A stretch of DNA of 11,781 nt from Acidimicrobiales bacterium (GTDB lineage Bacteria; Actinomycetota; Acidimicrobiia; Acidimicrobiales; Palsa-688). Below are positions 7,198 through 11,781 of the stretch, piece by piece; the first letter of the stretch is position 1; the number at the start of each line of letters is the position of its first letter. Both the position numbers and the translations under genes were made by a program. The notes under the pieces are model-generated. The model saw only the letters and a program-made list of their open reading frames with translations, was not told the origin of the DNA and did no database searches. The stretch spans positions 1 through 11,781 of the forward strand of contig JAFAWZ010000143.1 of NCBI GenBank assembly GCA_019241495.1, in the 5' to 3' direction.

Positions 7198-7965
7198 TTA
7201 CCGGCCGGCCCAGCTGGGCGGGCGCTTCTCGATGAACGCGGTCAGGCCTTCTTTCATGTCCTCGCTCGCCATGGCCTCGGCCATGCCCTCCAAGGAAAGC
7301 CGCCACCCGAGCGAGTCGTCCCCGGGCGAGGCCGCGTAGATGACCCGCCTCGACGCCCGCACCGCGATCGGAGCGTTGGCCTCGATCTGGCCGGCCAGCT
7401 CCTTGGCCGTGTCGAGGGCCGCGCCCGGCTCGCACAGGCGGTTGACCAACCCGAAGTGCTCGGCGCGCGCCGCGCTGATGGGGTCGCCCGTCAGAGCCAG
7501 CTCCATGGCCACGTTGAAGGGGAGCTTGCGAGGCAGGCGGAACAACCCGCCGGCCGCAGCCACCAGGCAGCGCTTGACCTCAGGTATGCCGAAGCTGGCC
7601 GCGGTGGACGCCACTATCAGGTCGCACGCCAGGCAGATCTCGGTGCCGCCCGCCAGAGCGGGCCCATCGGCGGCGGCGATGATGGGCTTGGTGCGGACCC
7701 GCTTGACGATCCCGGCGAAGCCGCCCCGCTCGGTCTGGAGGGTGGGCGCCCGGCCCGCGTTGATCTCCTTCAGATCAGCGCCGGCACAGAACACCGGGGG
7801 CACCCCGGTGAGGATGCCGAGCCACAACGAGTCATCTTCCTCGAGGCGGTCGATGGCCTCCTCGATGCCGCGCGCCACATCGGCGTTGACCGCGTTGCGG
7901 GCCTCGGGTCGGTTGATGGTGATGACGGCGACGTGGCCGTCGGTGGAGAACTCGATCACGCTCAT
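7198..7965 (-). CDS. Enoyl-CoA hydratase/isomerase (crotonase family)
   Basis: This 255-residue crotonase-fold protein has the usual length for the family. The first oxyanion-hole block is FCAGADLKEI (59-68); the second is DGPALAGGTEICLACD (100-115). Both residues that correspond to the catalytic glutamates of enoyl-CoA hydratase are present: E109 in GGTE and E129 in GIPEVK. Hydration of a trans-2-enoyl-CoA is therefore chemically plausible. The exact acyl chain cannot be told, and other crotonase reactions (isomerase, hydrolase) remain possible. It lies 12 bp downstream of the HSD10-like SDR, whose stop codon abuts this gene's ribosome site, so the two are very likely one operon. Together they could supply the hydration and 3-hydroxyacyl-CoA oxidation steps of beta-oxidation. 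It converges with the kinase gene, 23 bp between stops. Confidence 0.93.
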   Translation of the reverse strand: MSVIEFSTDGHVAVITINRPEARNAVNADVARGIEEAIDRLEEDDSLWLGILTGVPPVFCAGADLKEINAGRAPTLQTERGGFAGIVKRVRTKPIIAAADGPALAGGTEICLACDLIVASTAASFGIPEVKRCLVAAAGGLFRLPRKLPFNVAMELALTGDPISAARAEHFGLVNRLCEPGAALDTAKELAGQIEANAPIAVRASRRVIYAASPGDDSLGWRLSLEGMAEAMASEDMKEGLTAFIEKRPPSWAGR

Positions 7966-7973
7966 GAGACGAA

Positions 7974-7979
7974 CCCCTT
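7974..7979 (-). promoter_or_regulatory. Ribosome-binding site of the enoyl-CoA hydratase gene, overlapping the upstream stop
   Basis: AAGGGG on the minus strand shares two bases with the TAA stop of the upstream SDR and sits 8 nt before the hydratase ATG (7965-7963). The arrangement fixes the hydratase start and favours translational coupling within the pair. Confidence 0.65.
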
Positions 7980-8754
7980 ACCTGGGCTGGAGACGGGCCC
8001 CCCCGTCGATGCGGATGGTCTCGCCGTTCATGTAGCTGTTGGTGATCAGCTCCACGGCCAAGCTGGCGTACTCGTCGGGCCGGCCGAGGCGGTCCGGGAA
8101 GACGACGTCCTTCTTCAGCTTGGTCTTGAACGCCTCGGCCCCTTCGCCCGCTCCGTAGATGGGGGTGTCGATCAACCCCGGGGCGATGGTGTTCAGCCGG
8201 ATCCCCACCACCGCCAGGTCCCTGGCGACGGGGAGGGTCATGCCCACCACGCCGCCCTTCGACGCGGAGTAGGCGGCCTGGCCGATCTGCCCGTCGAACG
8301 CGGCCAGGGAGGCAGTGTTCACGATGGCGCCCCGCTCGTTGTCCGCGAGAGGTTCGGTTTGGCTGATGGCCGACGCGGCCAGCCGTATGCAGTTGAAGGT
8401 GCCGATCAGGTTGATCTGGATCACCCGGTTGAACTGGTTCAAGTCGAAGGCCGACTCGTAGGAACCGTCCTTGCCGATGGTGCGCTGGGCGCTCCCGACA
8501 CCGGCGCAGTTCACGAGAGAGCGCAACGGGCCGAGCTCCTTGGCCGCCTCCACCCCCGCGATGACCTCTTCGGTGTTCGTCACGTCGCAGTGCACGAAGA
8601 CACCGCCGACGTCCTTGGCGAGCGCTTCTCCTTTGTCATCTTGCATGTCCAAGATGACAACTCGGGCGCCCCTGGCGGTGAGGAGCCGCACGGTCGCTTC
8701 TCCGAGCCCCGATGCGCCCCCCGTGACGATCGATGATGATCCGGTGATGTCCAT
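7978..8754 (-). CDS. HSD10-like short-chain dehydrogenase (3-hydroxyacyl-CoA dehydrogenase type)
   Basis: This 258-residue classical SDR has TGGASGLG (11-18), D36 in VILDMQ (acidic after strand two, so NAD(H) preferred), NCAG (82-85), S149 in NTASL, and Y162-x-x-x-K166 in YSASK. The segments RGAIVNTASLAAFDGQIGQA and GGVVGMTLPVARDLA, plus the insertion around residues 92-112, are characteristic of the HSD17B10 or 3-hydroxyacyl-CoA dehydrogenase type II group, which oxidises short or branched 3-hydroxyacyl-CoAs. Substrate length is inference. The frame stays open upstream to 9459, but the true start is ATG 8754: it gives the standard N-terminus, and the extension would lie antisense to the flavin oxidoreductase. 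It is the first gene of an operon with the hydratase, divergent from the oxidoreductase across 138 bp. Confidence 0.92.
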   Translation of the reverse strand: MDITGSSSIVTGGASGLGEATVRLLTARGARVVILDMQDDKGEALAKDVGGVFVHCDVTNTEEVIAGVEAAKELGPLRSLVNCAGVGSAQRTIGKDGSYESAFDLNQFNRVIQINLIGTFNCIRLAASAISQTEPLADNERGAIVNTASLAAFDGQIGQAAYSASKGGVVGMTLPVARDLAVVGIRLNTIAPGLIDTPIYGAGEGAEAFKTKLKKDVVFPDRLGRPDEYASLAVELITNSYMNGETIRIDGGARLQPR

Positions 8755-8892
8755 GGGCCCGAAGCTACGGGCTGAGCAGCGCCGGGTGCCACTTGGCCGA
8801 GCGGGAGCTCGGGAAGCGACGCCGGGTGGGCGCTGTTGTAACCGCCGTGAGTCGCCGCCTTCTCCATCCCGCGAGTCTTGCGACAGCTTTTC
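8755..8892. promoter_or_regulatory. Divergent intergenic region, presumed promoters for the SDR operon and flavin oxidoreductase
   Basis: These 138 bp separate two divergent genes, so promoters for both probably lie here. I find no convincing -10/-35 pair. One short dyad, CCGAG-6 nt-CTCGG at 8797-8812, could be an operator half-site pair but is within chance expectation for this composition. Confidence 0.35.
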
Positions 8893-9933
8893 ATGGCTGA
8901 ACTGTCCGTTCTCGACTTGGCGACCGTCGCATCTGGGTCGTCGCCGGCTCAGGCCCTGTCGGAGTCGACCGAGCTGGCTCGGGCCGCCGAAGACAAGGGT
9001 TACCGCCGCTTCTGGGTCGCCGAGCACCATGGGATGCCAGCGGTGGCCAGCTCCGCCCCGGCCGTGCTCATCGCCCATCTGGCCTCGGCCACCTCCACCA
9101 TCCGAGTCGGTTCGGGAGGCGTGATGCTGCCCAACCACGCCCCGCTGGTGATCGCCGAGCAGTTCGCCACTCTGGAGGCCTTGCACCCGGGGCGGATCGA
9201 CCTGGGGCTGGGCCGGGCGCCGGGGACCGACCCGCTCACCGCCCGAGCCTTGCGCCGGGACTCGGCTCTCGGTGCCGACCACTTCCCCGACGATGTCGTC
9301 GAGCTGTACCAGTACCTCGCCGACCTGCCCGGCCCGCCCGTCACACCGGCCGCCGTGCCGGGGACGGGTTACCTCCCGGAGATCTGGCTGCTCGGCTCGT
9401 CCCTGTTCAGCGCCCAGCTCGCCGGCCACCTCGGGCTGCCGTTCTCCTTCGCTTACCACTTCAGTCCCGGCCCGCTCGACGCGGCGGTCGAGGCCTACCG
9501 CTCCGCCTTCCGACCCTCGCCCGTCCTACCGGCACCGCGCCTGATGGTCGCAGTCTCGGCGGTCTGCGCGCCCAGCGACGAGGAAGCGAAATGGCTGGCG
9601 GGCTCCTCCGCACTTTCCATACTGCAGCGGCGCATCGGGCGCTCAGGGCCCCTCCCCTCGCCCGAAGAGGCCGCTGCCTACCCGTTCACTTCGGTGGAGA
9701 GCCAGCATGTCGAAGAGGTGATGGCGACCCACGTGATCGGCTCCCCTGAGACGGTCAGCCGAGGCTTGGCGGCGCTCGCCGCCCGCACGGAAGCCGACGA
9801 GCTGATCGTCTCGACCCGGCTGCACGGCTTCGAGGCGCGGGTCCGCTCGTTGGCTCTGGTCGCCGGTGCTTGGCAAGCTCGAATCGGGTGGCAAAGAGGT
9901 GTAGAGGACGAAACCACCGCCCGCGTTCGATAA
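8893..9933 (+). CDS. LLM-class (luciferase-like) flavin-dependent oxidoreductase
   Basis: This 346-residue luciferase-like monooxygenase is of the MsnO8-type group. Diagnostic blocks are the N-terminal LSVLDLATVASGSS, the strongly conserved YRRFWVAEHHGMPAVASSAP (about 37-56), IRVGSGGVMLPNHAPLVIAEQF (70-91) and HPGRIDLGLGRAPGTDP (98-114). Late in the protein the flavin-side block IGSPETVSRGLAALA appears. These enzymes use FMN or reduced F420 as cofactor in a TIM barrel. F420 use is common in actinobacteria, but the cofactor cannot be decided here and the substrate is unknown. ATG 8893 is chosen over an in-frame TTG five codons upstream. The gene is divergent from the acyl-CoA operon; a metabolic link is possible but unproven. 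A small ORF starts 33 bp after its stop. Confidence 0.92.
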   Translation: MAELSVLDLATVASGSSPAQALSESTELARAAEDKGYRRFWVAEHHGMPAVASSAPAVLIAHLASATSTIRVGSGGVMLPNHAPLVIAEQFATLEALHPGRIDLGLGRAPGTDPLTARALRRDSALGADHFPDDVVELYQYLADLPGPPVTPAAVPGTGYLPEIWLLGSSLFSAQLAGHLGLPFSFAYHFSPGPLDAAVEAYRSAFRPSPVLPAPRLMVAVSAVCAPSDEEAKWLAGSSALSILQRRIGRSGPLPSPEEAAAYPFTSVESQHVEEVMATHVIGSPETVSRGLAALAARTEADELIVSTRLHGFEARVRSLALVAGAWQARIGWQRGVEDETTARVR

Positions 9934-9966
9934 AGGCGGGCCGGGGGTGAGTCGATTGCCCTGGAT

Positions 9967-10194
9967 GTGAATGGCCTTTCAGCTCAGCGGCCTTCGGTGT
10001 GCGCTCTGACCGAGACGGCGATGGACGCCCTGATGGACGTGGCGTCCACCCTCGGCGCTCTCGATCCCGCATGCTTGACCCCGATCGAGTGGCGCACCCT
10101 GGCCTGGTCGCGCTGCGCGCTCGCCGCGCTCTACGGCATCCGCATCGACGAGACCACGTTGGGCTCCGAAAGCTGGGAAACGGAGGACCTGTAG
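9967..10194 (+). CDS. Small hypothetical protein upstream of pilT
   Basis: This 75-residue ORF starts at GTG. I do not recognise the family. It is mostly helical-looking with a central LTPIEWRTLAWSRCALAALYGI segment, two cysteines in the second half, no clear signal peptide, and an acidic C-terminus (ESWETEDL). Third positions are almost all G/C from about codon 10 onward but not before. This supports real coding and suggests the true start may be ATG 10021, giving 57 residues beginning MDALMDVASTLGALDP. A GGGGGTGAG at 9943-9951 is a possible but distant ribosome site for the GTG. It ends 20 bp before the pilT ATG on the same strand, so co-transcription is likely. A small regulator or partner of PilT is speculation. 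Confidence 0.55.
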   Translation: MNGLSAQRPSVCALTETAMDALMDVASTLGALDPACLTPIEWRTLAWSRCALAALYGIRIDETTLGSESWETEDL

Positions 10195-10214
10195 CCGAGT
10201 GGAATTACGCCGCC

Positions 10215-11390
10215 ATGCTGGAGCACGTGGCCAAGGTCGGTGGCTCCGACCTTCACGTGGGTGGAGGGAGCCCTCCCCGGGTGAGGGTCAACAGCGACCT
10301 GCGGCCCATGCCCTTCCCGGTCGTAGAGCCCCTCGACATCACGGCCGCGCTCAGGTCCCTGTTGTCCAAGGACCGCTGGGAGGAGTTCGAGCGGACTGGC
10401 GAGGCCGACTTCTCCGTGTCGGTGCCGACGGTCGGTCGGTTCCGAGGGAACGCCTGCCGGCAGCGGGGATCACCGGCGGTCGTGCTGAGAAGGGTCCTGC
10501 CGTCTGCGGCCACCGCGGTCGACCTGGGCCTGCCCTCGGTCGTCACGAAGCTGGCCGATGAGCACCGGGGGCTGATACTTGTGACCGGGCCGACCGGTTC
10601 GGGCAAGACCACCACCCTGGCCGCCATGATCGACCACATCAACACCACCCGGGCCTGCAAGATCGTGACCATGGAGGACCCGATCGAGGTCGTCCATTCT
10701 GACAAGCGGGCGGTGATCTGGCAGCGCGAGGTCGGCACCGACACCGAGGACTACGCCCAGGCCATGCGCCGTGTGTTGCGCCAGGACCCGGATGTGATCT
10801 TCATCGGTGAGATGCGCGACACCGAGACGGTGGCGGCCGCGCTCAGCGCGGCCGAGACCGGCCACCTCGTGCTGTCGACCCTTCACACAACCGATGCCAC
10901 CGAGACGGTGAACCGCATCATCGACTTCTTCCCGTCCTTCCAGCACCACCAAGTGCGCCTCACCCTCGCCGCGGTGCTGAAGGGCGTGATCAGCCAGCGG
11001 CTGGTTCCTCTGGCGAGCGGGCAGGGCCGCACCGCCGCCATCGAGGTCATGGTGGCGACGGGGCGGATCGCGGATCGGATCATCGATCCCAACAGCCCCG
11101 GGGACAGCATCGAGGAGCAGATAGCCGACGGCGAGTACCACGGGATGCAGACCTTCGACCAGAGCCTCGTGGCGTTGGTCCGGGAGGGGCGGATCACCTT
11201 GCAGACCGCGCTGGCCGCGGCCAGCCACCCCCACGACCTGACCGTGGCGCTCCAGACCATCACCCCGCGCCTAGGTTCCTCCCCCGCTCCGGAGCGGGAG
11301 TTCGAGGGCGCCGGCTATGGCGCCGAACCGGAGCCGGCCGCCACCCCGCCCGGCACTCCGGCACCGGCCAGCCGCTTCGCCGGGCGCTGA
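10215..11390 (+). CDS. pilT: PilT-type twitching motility/pilus retraction ATPase
   Basis: This 391-residue cytoplasmic secretion ATPase has an N-terminal PAS-like domain opening GGSDLHVGGGSPPRVRVN (9-26). The motor motifs follow in order: Walker A GPTGSGKT (125-132), the Asp box IVTMEDPIE (150-158), Walker B DVIFIGEMRD (193-202) and the His box GHLVLSTLHT (216-225). PilT hexamers hydrolyse ATP to depolymerise type IV pili. The GEMRD and HLVLSTLHT forms, and the lack of the tetracysteine motif common in PilB-type extension ATPases, favour PilT. A Pro/Ala/Glu-rich tail (about 350-391) follows the ATPase core. ATG 10215 is chosen since it directly precedes the conserved helix; no earlier start in this frame is plausible. 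No other pilus gene is in the window. Confidence 0.93.
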   Translation: MLEHVAKVGGSDLHVGGGSPPRVRVNSDLRPMPFPVVEPLDITAALRSLLSKDRWEEFERTGEADFSVSVPTVGRFRGNACRQRGSPAVVLRRVLPSAATAVDLGLPSVVTKLADEHRGLILVTGPTGSGKTTTLAAMIDHINTTRACKIVTMEDPIEVVHSDKRAVIWQREVGTDTEDYAQAMRRVLRQDPDVIFIGEMRDTETVAAALSAAETGHLVLSTLHTTDATETVNRIIDFFPSFQHHQVRLTLAAVLKGVISQRLVPLASGQGRTAAIEVMVATGRIADRIIDPNSPGDSIEEQIADGEYHGMQTFDQSLVALVREGRITLQTALAAASHPHDLTVALQTITPRLGSSPAPEREFEGAGYGAEPEPAATPPGTPAPASRFAGR

Positions 11391-11399
11391 GGGCGCTGA
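11382..11399 (+). repeat. 9-bp tandem duplication spanning the pilT stop codon
   Basis: GGGCGCTGA occurs twice back to back (11382-11390 and 11391-11399); the first copy contains the pilT TGA. The downstream peptidase stop lies 2 bp after the repeat on the other strand. Probably a small replication-slippage duplication with no function. Confidence 0.7.
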
Positions 11400-11400
11400 T

Positions 11401-11781
11401 TCATCCGCCAGTCGAGGAGAAGTGCTGGTAGTCGGGCCCGGGCGACCACCGCCCGCCCCATTGCCAGCCGACTGAAGCGAACGCTTCGACGAGCGGCCCA
11501 CCGGCGACGGCCATGCCGGGTCGAACGTCGGCCCGGTTCTCGTAGGCAGCTCCGGCTGGCGGGATGACGGTGCTGCCGTCGATGTAGGGGTTCTGGACGT
11601 CGTTGACATCGATGGCCTCGCCGTAGGCGTGCACCGACCATGACGGCGGTCCTGGGGCTACGGCATAACGGCAGTTGAACCCTGAGGTGTCGTCGGCCGC
11701 GGCGGCCGCGTCGTCACTACCACCGAAGGCGTCCACCGGAACCATCTGGTTGATCGGGAAACGCTCCCGGTAGAGCGCCTC
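11401..11781 (-). CDS. M15-family D-Ala-D-Ala carboxypeptidase/peptidoglycan peptidase, 5' end outside window
   Basis: This frame is open from the window edge to TGA at 11403-11401, giving the C-terminal 126 residues of a zinc peptidase. EALYRERFPINQMVPVDAFGGSDD and TSGFNCR are typical of the M15 peptidase core. The zinc motif S-x-H-x-x-G-x-A-x-D appears as SVHAYGEAID, and the third ligand His lies in PDYQHFS near the end, after GWQWGGRW. Such enzymes cut D-Ala-D-Ala or L-Ala-D-Glu bonds in peptidoglycan, usually as exported proteins; the signal sequence would be beyond the edge. An in-frame ATG at 11745-11743 lies inside the conserved core and is not the true start. It converges with pilT, with only 10 bp between the stops. 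Confidence 0.9.
   Translation of the reverse strand, partial: EALYRERFPINQMVPVDAFGGSDDAAAAADDTSGFNCRYAVAPGPPSWSVHAYGEAIDVNDVQNPYIDGSTVIPPAGAAYENRADVRPGMAVAGGPLVEAFASVGWQWGGRWSPGPDYQHFSSTGG

Noticed and set aside
6919..8736. Open frame of about 600 codons on the plus strand over the kinase tail and the acyl-CoA genes
   Set aside because: It runs antisense to two convincing enzymes and has no recognisable domain.
8755..9459. N-terminal extension of the HSD10-like SDR by about 235 residues
   Set aside because: The extension is antisense to the flavin oxidoreductase and has no family similarity; ATG 8754 gives the normal SDR N-terminus.
1..11781. CRISPR arrays, transposases, phage genes, toxin-antitoxin pairs, tRNA/rRNA genes, defence systems
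   Set aside because: Reading both strands gave no repeat-spacer pattern, no transposase or integrase motif, no tRNA-like cloverleaf and no recognisable defence domains.

Overview
The window looks like chromosomal DNA from a high-G+C actinobacterium. Coding is dense, third codon positions are strongly G/C, and GTG and TTG starts are common. A mycothiol-dependent (MDMPI-type) enzyme family, LytR-CpsA-Psr proteins and membrane-anchored Ser/Thr kinases occur together in this phylum. A pilT-type gene and metabolic genes of the acyl-CoA and luciferase-like families would fit an Acidimicrobiia-like lineage, but that narrower placement is an inference. There is no sign of a phage, plasmid, insertion sequence, CRISPR array, tRNA or rRNA. 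No stretch over 300 bp is left without a gene or gene remnant.

Layout, left to right. The 3' end of a beta-propeller-like gene (+) converges on an HD-domain oxygenase-like gene (-). The HD gene's ATG overlaps the stop of an upstream lipoprotein phosphoesterase gene, which is broken by at least two frame changes and one in-frame stop. Then come a classical SDR (+), a MDMPI-family gene (-) and three same-strand genes at 3515-7174: polyphosphate kinase 2, an LCP cell-wall ligase-type protein and a membrane Ser/Thr kinase. A convergent pair of acyl-CoA genes follows (HSD10-like SDR, then enoyl-CoA hydratase, -), with a divergent luciferase-like flavin oxidoreductase (+). Next are a small unknown ORF and a PilT-type ATPase (+). 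The window ends in a 5'-truncated M15 peptidase (-).

The themes are phosphate and polyphosphate handling (phosphoesterase, PPK2), cell envelope work (LCP protein, kinase, M15 peptidase, PilT) and acyl-CoA metabolism. I see no convincing multi-gene undescribed system. The observations most worth checking are the kinase, which lacks the HRD histidine and apparently the alpha-G segment; the multiply lesioned phosphoesterase translationally linked to the HD gene; and the small unrecognised ORF directly upstream of a lone pilT.
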